A stretch of 30,092 nucleotides of DNA, from NCBI GenBank assembly GCA_964397995.1, contig CAYNLG010000043.1, positions 1-30,092 of the forward strand. Reading direction: 5' to 3'. Each line of letters begins with the position of its first letter. Within the stretch, counting starts at the first letter, position 1. The notes below the pieces were generated by a model, which saw only the letters and a list, made by a program, of their open reading frames with translations, was not told where the DNA came from and did no database searches. The position numbers and the translations under genes are program-made. Below, one piece after another: positions 13,872-21,731 of the stretch. This DNA is from CAYNLG01 sp964397995 (lineage in GTDB: Bacteria; Planctomycetota; Phycisphaerae; FEN-1346).

Positions 13872-15629
13872 TCACGGGTTCGGTTCGGGGCTCGCCTCTA
13901 TGTCCAACACGACGCGCAGGCCGACGGTGTCGCGCCGCTCCATCGGGTCCACCCCGGCCCGGAGCGTCGGGCGCAGCTGGGCCCGCGCCGTCCGGAACGA
14001 CCCGCCGCGCACCACCCGCCGCGCGCCCCGCGCGGGGCCGGCCGGGTCGGTCGCGGCGCCGGGGGGGTAGAGGCCGTACCAGTCGGTGCACCACTCGGCG
14101 ACGTTGCCCAGCATCCCGTGGAGGCCGAGGGGACTCGGGGCCAGGGCGCCGGCGGGGCGGGGCCGGTCGGCCGGGGTCGCCGGCGCCGGCGACCCCTGGG
14201 CGGCGCGTTCCCACTCGGCCTCCGTCGGCAACCGCAGGCCCGCCTTCAGCAGGAACAGGTGGGCGTCGACGTATGAGACGTTCGTCACCGGCAGGTCGGG
14301 CCCCCTGACGCGCGACGGGTTCGCGCCCATGACCCGCTCGTACTCGGCCTGGGTGACCTCGCGGCGGCCGATGTAGACCGGCCGCGTCAGCGTGACGCGC
14401 CGCGCCGGGCCTTCGGTCGGGTCGCCGCCGTCGGCCCCCATTGTGAACGTGCCGGCGGGGACGAGGACCAGAGGGATGCCGGTGGGCGCGTGGACGATCT
14501 CGCGGGGCAACCCGGGCGGCACGGGGTCCTCCCGCGGTCCGGGGCCGGCCTGCACGGGGACCGAGGGGCCGCCTGGTGCCGGGCCGGGGGCCGAGGCGTC
14601 CGCCTCGCCGGGGCCGCCCCGGTAGGCGTGGGCCAGCAGGAGGCCCAGCCCGATGAGCACGGCGAGCGCCGCCGCCACGGCGAGCGCCCGGGCCGCGCCG
14701 CGGCGCCGCGGCGCCGGGGCCCGCGTCGCGGGGGGCCGCCCCGGGGCGTCCGTCGCCGCCTCCAGACGGTCCCGCGGGACGCGGACCGGGAGGACGAGGT
14801 CCCAGCGCGTGCCGCCGGACCCCGTCATGAAGGCCAGGGTGCCGAGGTGCTCGCCCTCGACGATCTCGCGGACCAAGGCCAGCCCCTCGCCGGAACCGCC
14901 CGTCGAGACGCCGCGCTCCAGCACCCGGTCGCGGACGGCCTCCGGGATGCCGCCGCCGTCGTCGGCGACCACGAGCCTGACCTCGCCGGGGGCCGGACCC
15001 GGCCCGAGTTCCAGCCGCACGGTGCCGCGCCGGCCGGCGAGTCCGTGGCGGATGGCGTTGGTGACGAGTTCGGTCAGGGCGTCGCCGAGGCGCCCGTCGT
15101 CGAGGAACATCGGCGGGTCGTCCGGGAGGGTGTCACAGGTGATGAGGCGGGCGCCGCCGGCCTCGCACAAGCCCGCGAGGGGGTCCACGTGGCGCTCAAA
15201 GACGGCCCTGAGGCTGTGGCGGGCGGCCTGGATGGCCCGGGTGATGGCCGCTAGGGGACCGACGACGCCCTCGACGGCCTCGGCGAGGCCCTCGTCCGGC
15301 ACGGCGGCGAGGCCCTCAAGCCGGTCGAAGACGGCGGCGCGGGCCTCGGAGAAGAGGTCGCCCGCGGTCCGGCCCCCGCCGACGGGCGTCTCGAAGAAGA
15401 GGCGGCATTCGGCGGCGGCGCCGGCGGCGGCGGCGCGGGCGGCGGCGAGCTTCTCGCGGAAGCCGGGCTTGTCGCGCCGGGCGGGGGCCAGCGGCGCGAG
15501 GGCCCCGAGCGCCCCCAGGGCCCGCAGGCCCGTGCTGTGGCGCAGGCGGCTGTCGGCCGCCTCCAGCCGGTGAAGGACGGCCGGGGTCAGGGAGGCGAGG
15601 TCGGCGCCGGTTGTGGAGGTGTCGGTCAT
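13872..15629 (-). CDS. GHKL-ATPase sensor kinase with extracytoplasmic FGE domain
   Basis: This encodes 585 residues. The cytosolic N-terminal half has a helical region with a possible phospho-acceptor zone (AARHSLRAVFERH) and a HATPase domain. That domain shows the N box DALTELVTNAIRHG (about 185-195), G1 VVADDGGGIPE (about 217-227) and GEGLALVREIV (about 245-255). A single membrane helix (about 312-334, ALAVAAALAVLIGLGLLLAHAY) follows. The C-terminal FGE/SUMF1 domain (about 385-580; GIPLVLVPAGTFTMG, REVTQAEYERVMG, GLRLPTEAEWERA, LGNVAEWCTDWY) should be extracytoplasmic. No typical H box is certain. The C-terminus is RVVRGGSFRTARAQLRP and does not match the TR, so it is not a target. It probably pairs with the NtrC-type regulator and senses through the same fold as the diversified caspase (inference). 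Confidence 0.85.
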   Translation of the reverse strand: MTDTSTTGADLASLTPAVLHRLEAADSRLRHSTGLRALGALGALAPLAPARRDKPGFREKLAAARAAAAGAAAECRLFFETPVGGGRTAGDLFSEARAAVFDRLEGLAAVPDEGLAEAVEGVVGPLAAITRAIQAARHSLRAVFERHVDPLAGLCEAGGARLITCDTLPDDPPMFLDDGRLGDALTELVTNAIRHGLAGRRGTVRLELGPGPAPGEVRLVVADDGGGIPEAVRDRVLERGVSTGGSGEGLALVREIVEGEHLGTLAFMTGSGGTRWDLVLPVRVPRDRLEAATDAPGRPPATRAPAPRRRGAARALAVAAALAVLIGLGLLLAHAYRGGPGEADASAPGPAPGGPSVPVQAGPGPREDPVPPGLPREIVHAPTGIPLVLVPAGTFTMGADGGDPTEGPARRVTLTRPVYIGRREVTQAEYERVMGANPSRVRGPDLPVTNVSYVDAHLFLLKAGLRLPTEAEWERAAQGSPAPATPADRPRPAGALAPSPLGLHGMLGNVAEWCTDWYGLYPPGAATDPAGPARGARRVVRGGSFRTARAQLRPTLRAGVDPMERRDTVGLRVVLDIEASPEPNP

Positions 15630-15661
15630 GGCCTCACCAGGCGGGCGCGTGCGGACCGGCC

Positions 15662-17017
15662 CTAGGCCGCGCCGCGCCGTTTCAGGACGTACGTCGCGAG
15701 CACCGCGACGCCGGCGCCGCCCAAAGCCGCGCCCACGACGGGGACCACCAGCCCGCCCGGGGTGGCGGCGGGCGGCGCGGTCCCGGGGGGGGCGGCATCC
15801 GAGGCCCCCTCCGCGGGAGCCGGTTCGCCGGGGGCGGGGCGAGGCGTTTCGCCGCCCGGGCTGCGTGCGGGCGCCGGCACGGCGGCCTCGTCCGTCGCGA
15901 TGTCGATGCGCTGGCCCGTCTGGCCGGTCACGCGGAGGCGCCGACCGCTGAGGTCGGGGATTTCCACGGCGAGCGCCTCGGGCCGCACGGTGGTCACGAC
16001 CTTGACGTGGCTCTGCGTCGCCTCCTCGTGGAAGACGACCCGGGCCATGCGGACGCCGTCGAGGCGCCGCAGCCGCTCGACGAGGGCGTTGAGGACCTCG
16101 GTGTGGATACCGCGGCCGACCAGAAGGATGTCGGTGCCTTGGTCGAGGTCGCGGGCCCAGTCCCTCAGCATCTCGGGGATGGCCGCCCCCGCCAAGTCCG
16201 ACGCCGCCGCCTGAAGGGCGTCGCGGGCCGCGCTCCCCGGGTCGGCCGAGAGCCGCCGCGCCGACGCCGACTTGCTGACCAACTGGTGCGGGCTCCGGGC
16301 CGCCACCACCTTCAGGTCCAGGTCGGCCGTGGCCGGCGTCATGGCCTGGCCGTAGACCTCGTGCGGCGCGCCCGCGCGGACGCGGGCGTTGACGATCACG
16401 GCGAAGTCCGCTTGGGCCCGCGCGGCCGCCTCCATGGCGGCCGCGGGGTCGTCGCCGGCCCGGGCGGTCAGGGCGGCCAGGCCGGGGATCGTCCGGACCG
16501 TCTCGTCATCGACGAGGTCGAAGCCGACCTTGTCGTAGAGCTCGCGGAGGCGGTACTCGGCGGCGTTGCCGGTCGCGGGCAGACCGGTGGGGGTCTCGCG
16601 GGCGATGACCAGGACGCCCGGACGGCCCTTGCGGAGGAGGAGCATCTCGATGGCGCCCCAGTCGTCGACGATCGCCCCACGGGCGATCGTCGCGTCGAGG
16701 GTGACGCGGTAGAGGCCGTCGACCTCCTCCTTGCGGGTCACGGTGTAGCGCCGGACGTAGCCGGTGGCGCGGGCAAGGATGGTATCGCGGACGAGGACGA
16801 AGTCGCGGGCGCCGGTCTCCCGCCGCATCCGGACACCGCCCCCCTGCTCAACGGCCTTGGCAAGGGCGCGGTCGGTGGCTCCCTCGTAGGCGTGGGGGCT
16901 TTCGCCGACCACGCCGCGGACCTCGACCTCGGCCGGGTCCGCCGTCTCGGCGGCGGGGGCGGCGCCCGCGAGCGCCGCCACGCCGGCCACCGCCACCACC
17001 AGGGCGAAGCACTTCAT
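15662..17017 (-). CDS. FlgT-like secreted protein with C-terminal membrane helix
   Basis: This encodes 451 residues. I chose ATG 17017 over an in-frame GTG at 17023 because GGGAGG is well spaced before it. A signal peptide ends near AAPAAE. Residues about 30-115 resemble the FlgT N-terminal domain (VEVRGVVGE, ATDRALAKAVEQGGGVRM, RRYTVTRKEEVDGLYRVTLDATI). The middle (about 125-360) has alternating alpha/beta segments (GVLVIARETPTGLP, ADFAVIVNARVRAG, ATADLDLKVV) like FlgT M/C or CsgG-like domains. A Pro/Ala-rich linker ends in a membrane helix (VVPVVGAALGGAGVAVLATYVL) followed by RRG. In Vibrio, FlgT is part of the outer-membrane H ring of the flagellum; no flagellar genes are here, so it likely serves another envelope machine. 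Confidence 0.7.
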   Translation of the reverse strand: MKCFALVVAVAGVAALAGAAPAAETADPAEVEVRGVVGESPHAYEGATDRALAKAVEQGGGVRMRRETGARDFVLVRDTILARATGYVRRYTVTRKEEVDGLYRVTLDATIARGAIVDDWGAIEMLLLRKGRPGVLVIARETPTGLPATGNAAEYRLRELYDKVGFDLVDDETVRTIPGLAALTARAGDDPAAAMEAAARAQADFAVIVNARVRAGAPHEVYGQAMTPATADLDLKVVAARSPHQLVSKSASARRLSADPGSAARDALQAAASDLAGAAIPEMLRDWARDLDQGTDILLVGRGIHTEVLNALVERLRRLDGVRMARVVFHEEATQSHVKVVTTVRPEALAVEIPDLSGRRLRVTGQTGQRIDIATDEAAVPAPARSPGGETPRPAPGEPAPAEGASDAAPPGTAPPAATPGGLVVPVVGAALGGAGVAVLATYVLKRRGAA

Positions 17018-17036
17018 GGCCACCTCCCGTCGGGGC

Positions 17037-17285
17037 TCAGGGCACGGTCTGGGTGTCGATGACGCGCGTCTCGGTCCGGACCTCGACGGTGCCGCCCGAG
17101 GGGACCTCCACGGCCGAGGTCTCAGGCGGCGGGGCGCCGCCGACGACCGGCTCGGTGGCCGTCGCCTGCCGCGTCTCTTCCGTGGTCACGGTCAACTCGC
17201 TGGACCGCTTCTGCGTCTCGTGGCAGCCGGCCGCGGCCCCGAGGGCCAGGGCCGCCGCCAGCATCAGGCTCAGTGCCGCCTTCAT
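17037..17285 (-). CDS. Small lipoprotein
   Basis: This encodes 82 residues starting at ATG 17285, preceded by AAAGGAG. The lipoprotein signal has lipobox AAAGC. The mature part is short, low-complexity and rich in Thr/Glu/Val/Pro (SSELTVTTEETRQATATEP), with no recognised domain. It lies between the LPP20-like and FlgT-like genes with gaps of 28 and 19 nt, so it is part of the DGR operon. It may be a structural or accessory lipoprotein of the FlgT/FlgP-like assembly (inference). Confidence 0.7.
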   Translation of the reverse strand: MKAALSLMLAAALALGAAAGCHETQKRSSELTVTTEETRQATATEPVVGGAPPPETSAVEVPSGGTVEVRTETRVIDTQTVP

Positions 17286-17313
17286 GGCAGGCTCCTTTCG
17301 CGTGGCCAAGGGC

Positions 17314-18291
17314 TCAGTCGAGGACGCCGACCTCGGTGCGGATGACGCGGCGGATGATGTTGACTTCCTGGTAGAAGGGCGTTTCGGCGTCGCTCGCGGG
17401 GGCGACCGTCTCGGGCGTCTCGTGCCGCGGGGCGCCTTCGCCGACCACGGTCAGCACCTTGTCGCGGTGCTCCTCGCGGGCCTCCTTCTTGACCTTCTCG
17501 ACGACCCGGCCGTCCTTGACGTACCGCTCGACCGACCGCGTCAGCGTCTCGATGACCTCGCGGAGTTTCAGGTCCATCGTCACCGCGCACGAGCCGTCGT
17601 CCTGGTAGACGATGCGCGTCGTCTTGGCGCCCTTGACGGTCGCGCCGACCTCGGCGGCAATACGGTCGTTCTCGAGCATCAGCTTCCGCACCTCGGTCGT
17701 GCGGAAGACGCGCGTCCCGGCGATCATCACCGCCAGCTTCCGCATCGCGTCCATCTCGGCCGCCCGCTTCGCCATCACCATCGTGTGGCCCTTCGAGTCC
17801 GGCACGGCCCCGTTGCCGAGGACCGCCAGGACCGTGTCGAGCGTCTTGCGGTCGACGTTCCGCAGGACCTCCTCGCGGACGGTGCCCGCCAGCTTGTGCC
17901 GCCGGATGGTCTCGGTCAGGGTCTCGACCACCTGGCGCACCGTCACGCGGCGCACGACCTCCACGGTGAGGTCCCCGGTGTAGCGGACGTCGACGTCGCG
18001 GACGCCGCGGATGAACCGTTCCAGCTCGCCGCGGATAAGGTCGCTCTCCAGGACGAAGTCCAGCACCCGCGACTCGCCGCTCAGCTGCATCCCGTAGACC
18101 CGCTCGACGAGCTTGGCCGTGGCGTCGAGTTCCGCCACCCGCTTGGCCGCGAGCCGCACGTCCGCCGGGACGCCCTTCCACTCGGGGGGAAGCTCCAGCC
18201 GCGCCGTCTCCGGGCGGGCCACCTCTTCCGCCCCGGCCCATCCGGCCGCCAGGACCCCCACCGCCAGTGCCACCATCGTCACGCGTGCCAT
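17314..18291 (-). CDS. Secreted LPP20/FlgP-like protein
   Basis: This encodes 325 residues starting at ATG 18291 (AAAGGAG upstream), with a signal peptide ending AGWAGAEE. Two segments resemble the LPP20 pattern, in which an A..AAELDA...L.E.I.G helix precedes a V...T strand: AAKRVAELDATAKLVERVYGMQL (about 47-70) and MAKRAAEMDAMRKLAVMIAGTRV (about 174-196). The rest is helix-rich and charged. It is the first gene of the operon, about 60 nt below a consensus sigma-54 promoter. FlgP, an LPP20 protein, partners with FlgO and FlgT in Vibrio; the three types recur in this window. It lacks a lipobox, unlike most LPP20 members. Confidence 0.7.
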   Translation of the reverse strand: MARVTMVALAVGVLAAGWAGAEEVARPETARLELPPEWKGVPADVRLAAKRVAELDATAKLVERVYGMQLSGESRVLDFVLESDLIRGELERFIRGVRDVDVRYTGDLTVEVVRRVTVRQVVETLTETIRRHKLAGTVREEVLRNVDRKTLDTVLAVLGNGAVPDSKGHTMVMAKRAAEMDAMRKLAVMIAGTRVFRTTEVRKLMLENDRIAAEVGATVKGAKTTRIVYQDDGSCAVTMDLKLREVIETLTRSVERYVKDGRVVEKVKKEAREEHRDKVLTVVGEGAPRHETPETVAPASDAETPFYQEVNIIRRVIRTEVGVLD

Positions 18292-18361
18292 GAGACGCTC
18301 CTTTCGTCGTCCGTTCGATGAGCTCCGGGGCGCCCCGCGCCGGGGCCCCGCCTGTGCTCAG

Positions 18362-18377
18362 TGCAACCCCCGTGCCA
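18362..18377 (-). promoter_or_regulatory. Sigma-54 promoter of the DGR operon
   Basis: The minus strand reads TGGCACG-GGGG-TTGCA, an exact match to the -24/-12 consensus TGGCACG-N4-TTGCW. Transcription would start near 18350, about 60 nt before ATG 18291. A palindrome for an activator lies 75 bp upstream at 18452-18466. This predicts absolute dependence of the operon on RpoN and an NtrC-type activator. Confidence 0.88.
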
Positions 18378-18451
18378 ACCGCTGGCGCCGCTCGTCGCGG
18401 GCCCCCCGGGGGCCGCTGCGCCGTCGGCTGGCGCGTCCCCGGTACGCCCTC

Positions 18452-18466
18452 GTGACGCCGCGTCAC
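18452..18466. promoter_or_regulatory. Candidate activator site (UAS) for the DGR operon
   Basis: GTGACGC-C-GCGTCAC is a perfect 7-bp inverted repeat with a 1-nt centre. GTGACGCCGC(T)GTCAC recurs at 23146-23161 between two divergent sigma-54 promoters, at nearly the same distance from the -24 element (74-75 bp). It is probably bound by the adjacent NtrC-type regulator (inference). Confidence 0.75.
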
Positions 18467-18489
18467 CCCCCCGGCACGGGCCGGGGGGG
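18466..18489 (-). terminator. Strong hairpin after the NtrC-type regulator gene
   Basis: A 10-bp perfect stem (seven C then GGC, against GCC then seven G) with a 4-nt loop starts 6 nt past the regulator stop. It separates regulator transcription from the sigma-54 operon and abuts the UAS. Confidence 0.65.
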
Positions 18490-18494
18490 GGGCG

Positions 18495-19937
18495 TCACTC
18501 GAGAATGGCGCGGCTGGTCAGGTCCACCCGCCGGAACCACTGGCGGAACGTGTTCCGCTCCGAGTCGGTGTAGCCCGCCTTCAGGAACCCGAGGGCCAGG
18601 CCCGCCCGGGCCTGGTCGCGGTGCTCCTGGACGGCCCGCGCCAGGACGTACCGCAGGGCCTCCTCGCCGTAGCGGGTCTTGAAGTCGCGGGGCGACGCGA
18701 CCCCCGTCCGACCCGCCGCCTGGTCCTCGTACAGCCGGTCCAGGTCGTGGACCCGCATGGTGGCCTCGCGGGCCGTCTCCAGGTCCAGGTCCTCCGGGCC
18801 GATCACCTCGCCCGCCGCGAACACGGCCGCGCTCTCGACCACGCCCACCAGTTCCCGGACGTTGCCGGGCCACGTGTGGGCCGCCAGGGCCTCCAAGGCC
18901 TCCGGGGCGAAGCGGCGGGGCGGCAGCCCCTCGCCGGCCACCGTCCGCGCAAGAACGTGTTCGGCCAGCATCGGCACGTCCTCCCGCCGGTCCGCCAGCG
19001 TCGGCAACAGGATCGTCGCCCGCTTCAGCCGCCAGTACAGGTCCTCCCGGAACGTCCCCCCGCGCATCATCTCCAGCAGGTTCGCGTTCGTGGCCGCCAC
19101 CACCCGCACGCGGACGGGGCGCGGCCGGGCGTCGCCGACGCGGGTCACGGCCTGGTCTTCGAGGACCCGCAGGAGCGTCACCTGCAGGTCCGGCGAGAGG
19201 GTGCCGATCTCATCCAGGAACAGCGTCCCGCCGTCGGCCAGCTCGAACTCGCCGGGCCGGTCGGCCTGGGCGCCCGTGAAGGCCCCCTTGACGTGGCCGA
19301 ACAGGGTACTGGCGAAGAGCGTCTCGGAGACGGCCCCCACGTTGACCGGCCGGTACGGCCCGTCCGGGCACGGCCCCGCCCGGTGGAGCTCGCGGGCCAC
19401 CAGGTCCTTGCCCGTGCCGCTCGGCCCCAGCAGCAGGACCGGCAGACGCGTCGGGGCGACGCGCTCGATCTGCCCGTACAGGCGCTGCATCCGCGGGCTC
19501 GCCCCCAGCAGCGCGCCGAACCGCTCCCGCGGGGCCGCGGGCCCGGACGGGGCCGCTTCGGCCGCGTCGAACGCCCGCTCCACGATGGCCGGCAGGCGGC
19601 CCGCGTCCCGCATCTTGACGACGTAATCGACCGCCCCCAACCGCCCCGCCTCCAACGCCAGCCCCACCTCCGCGTGGCCCGTGAACATGACCACCGGCAG
19701 ACCGGGGTGGCGGCGGGCGATCTCGGCCATCACCGCCAGGCCCTCCCGGTCCGGGTCGTCGCCGACGGCAGGCGGCATCGTGACGTCCAGGAGCACCAGG
19801 CCGGGGGCGTCGGCCTCCAGGCGCGCCAGGGCCTCGCGCCCGTCGCGGGCGTAGACGAGCGTCGCGCCCTCGAGGACCTCTTCCAGGACCGGCGCGACGG
19901 TCTCCGGCTCGTCGTCGATGACGAGAATCGGCTTCAC
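18495..19937 (-). CDS. NtrC-family sigma-54-dependent response regulator
   Basis: This encodes 480 residues from ATG 19937. The receiver domain (1-125) has the acidic pair in VIDDE, phospho-acceptor Asp51 in LLDVTMP, and the Lys of YVVKM. The AAA+ domain (about 140-375) has Walker A GPSGTGKD at 171-178, the sigma-54 contact loop GAFTGA at 218-223, Walker B TLFLDE and a WPGNVREL box. The C-terminal part (about 425-480; EHRDQARAGLALGFLKAGYT...NTFRQWFRRV) is only loosely like a Fis-type HTH. It should activate sigma-54 promoters, and three strong ones lie in the window. The likely partner kinase is the FGE-bearing GHKL protein. It has its own sigma-70-like promoter and a terminator. Confidence 0.93.
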   Translation of the reverse strand: MKPILVIDDEPETVAPVLEEVLEGATLVYARDGREALARLEADAPGLVLLDVTMPPAVGDDPDREGLAVMAEIARRHPGLPVVMFTGHAEVGLALEAGRLGAVDYVVKMRDAGRLPAIVERAFDAAEAAPSGPAAPRERFGALLGASPRMQRLYGQIERVAPTRLPVLLLGPSGTGKDLVARELHRAGPCPDGPYRPVNVGAVSETLFASTLFGHVKGAFTGAQADRPGEFELADGGTLFLDEIGTLSPDLQVTLLRVLEDQAVTRVGDARPRPVRVRVVAATNANLLEMMRGGTFREDLYWRLKRATILLPTLADRREDVPMLAEHVLARTVAGEGLPPRRFAPEALEALAAHTWPGNVRELVGVVESAAVFAAGEVIGPEDLDLETAREATMRVHDLDRLYEDQAAGRTGVASPRDFKTRYGEEALRYVLARAVQEHRDQARAGLALGFLKAGYTDSERNTFRQWFRRVDLTSRAILE

Positions 19938-19991
19938 GGCGTCTCCCCCCGCCCCGCGGCGGCACGCCCTCGGGCGGACGTCAGCGGGGAA

Positions 19992-20020
19992 ATCCTAAAC
20001 GATACCTTAGCGCCTGTCCA
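19992..20020 (-). promoter_or_regulatory. Candidate sigma-70 promoter of the NtrC-type regulator
   Basis: On the minus strand, TGGACA (20020-20015) and TAGGAT (19997-19992) are 17 nt apart, in an unusually AT-rich patch for this window. The start would lie about 45 nt before ATG 19937. Confidence 0.5.
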
Positions 20021-20228
20021 GCCTAGACGCCCCCCAGCGCGCCAGGCCGGTCGGGCGCGTCATGGTCTGTGCCTCCTCCCTACATCAGCGCGTCACGGGC
20101 TGCACACGACAGCCCACCCCGCCCGCACACGGCCAGGGGGCGTTGCCCCCTGGACCCCCGAGACGCAACGGCAACGACAACGGCCACGGCAACAGATGGA
20201 AAGGGTAAGAGCGACAAAGGGCAAAGGG
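20021..20228 (-). other. Region between target 2 and the regulator
   Basis: No coding signal. The first 110 bases are unrecognised. The last 85 are the duplicated spacer that also follows VR1, including a hairpin. Confidence 0.4.
20133..20153. promoter_or_regulatory. Perfect 9-bp hairpin downstream of VR2
   Basis: CCAGGGGGC and GCCCCCTGG pair around GTT. The arms are identical to those of the hairpin after VR1 but the loop differs (3 nt against 4). The identical tract shared with target 1 begins exactly at the inner base of one arm. Candidate DGR homing hairpin or terminator. Confidence 0.6.
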
Positions 20229-21731
20229 TTAAAAGTCCACGGCCAGACGAAACCCGTGGCGGTGGCTGTACCGGCTGCCCGGCGCGTTCCTGCCGCGGCC
20301 GGCTGAACGGCAGTCCCTCGGGTCGTTGAACCAGGAACCGCCCCGCAACACACGGGACTTACCCGAGGCCGGCCCCGTCGGGTCCGTCACCGGCCCGCTC
20401 GGGTAGGCGCCATACCAGTCCGCGCACCACTCATACACGTTCCCGTGCATGTCATAGAGGCCCCACCCGTTCGCCGCGAACGACCCCACCGCCGTCGTCC
20501 TCTTCCGGTACACCCCCTTCGGCCCGTTTCCATACGTATAGTTCCCATCGTAGTTCGCCTGGTCCGGACGGATCGTCCACCCCGTTTCAAACGGCGTCTC
20601 GGTCCCCGCGCGGCACGCGTATTCCCACTCCGACTCCGTCGGAAGACGCAGCCCCGTCTTCCGGCAGAACGCCTGGCATTCCTCCCACGATACCTTCTCC
20701 ACCGGCAAGCGGTCGCTGCCCGTGAAGCGGCTGGGGTTCGACCCCATGACCCGCTGCCACTGCCCTTGAGTCACCTCGTACTTGCCCAGGTAAAAGGGCC
20801 GCGAGAGCGTCACGCGGTGCTGCGTCTCGTCGTCGTCGCGTCTCTCCTCACTCGCCGGGCTTCCCATCACGAACGACCCCGCCGGGATGAACACCAGCTC
20901 CATTCCCGTCCCCTCGTGCACCACCTCCCGCGCGTACCCCGTCCCCGTGTACGGCTCCGCACCCGTCCCCGACACCGCCCGGCACCCCGGCGGAACCCGC
21001 GGCCCGTGGATGGCCACCAGCGACGCCGTCCACGTCTGCGCGCCCGGCGTGTCCGCCCGCACCGTGTGCCGCGCCGGCTCGTAGCGCGTGTTCCCCGACG
21101 GCGGCACCGAGACCTCCACCTCGTACGTCTTGCCGCGCTCCAGCTGGAAGACCGCCGGCGTCCGGCTCGACTGGAGCGATCCGTTGATGCGGATGCGGGC
21201 GCCGGCCCGCGGCCGGCCGTCCACGAGGGCCTCGACACGCAGCGTCGGGACCGCCGGCACTCGCCCCAGGACGGCGGCGGTGCCCCCCTGCGGCAGGACG
21301 AGCGGCGTCTGGGTCTTGCCCGTTTCGAGGCACCACTCGACGACGCGGCGGCGGACGTAACGGAAGACCTCGTCGTGGGTCAGGGCCCGGTCGCCGTCGG
21401 CGTCGGCGGCCCCTTCGAGGCCGGCCACCAGGTGCCGCGAGAAGACGCTCCGCGTCCCGGCCTCGTCCGGGTAGGACGGCTGGTCGGCCGCGCTCGACAG
21501 GAGCATGACCAGGCCCCGGGTGCCGGCCAGGAGGCTTGGCGCGAGGCCCGCCACCCCCTTGGCGGCCGCGCCGGCGTGGCAGGCGTCGAGGATGAGCACC
21601 TTCGAGGCGGCCTTCGAGGCGGCGAGCCGTTCCTTGACCCAGTCCAGCGCCAAGGCGGTCTGGGCGTCGCCGTCGACCGGCACCAGGTACCCCCGGCCGT
21701 CGCGGACGACGCCGTGGCCGGAGAAGTAGAC
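20145..21731 (-). repeat. 1,587-bp identical tract, copy 2 (with 11914-13500)
   Basis: Counterpart of 11914-13500 at offset 8,231, in direct orientation. Sequence beyond both edges diverges at once: CAGAAGGG against GAGGACCG on the right, and TGAC against GTT in the hairpin loop on the left. Confidence 0.9.

Noticed and set aside
13872..14060. C-terminus of the kinase FGE domain as a third variable repeat
   Set aside because: The RVVRGGSF motif is shared by the fold, but downstream sequence does not align with the TR at the nucleotide level and differences are not limited to adenines.
12214..14070. A 618-codon plus-strand open frame across target 1 (and a similar one at 20445-22169)
   Set aside because: It is His/Arg/Pro-rich and lies antisense to the caspase-FGE gene. 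High GC leaves antisense frames open; the minus-strand frame carries the recognisable domains.
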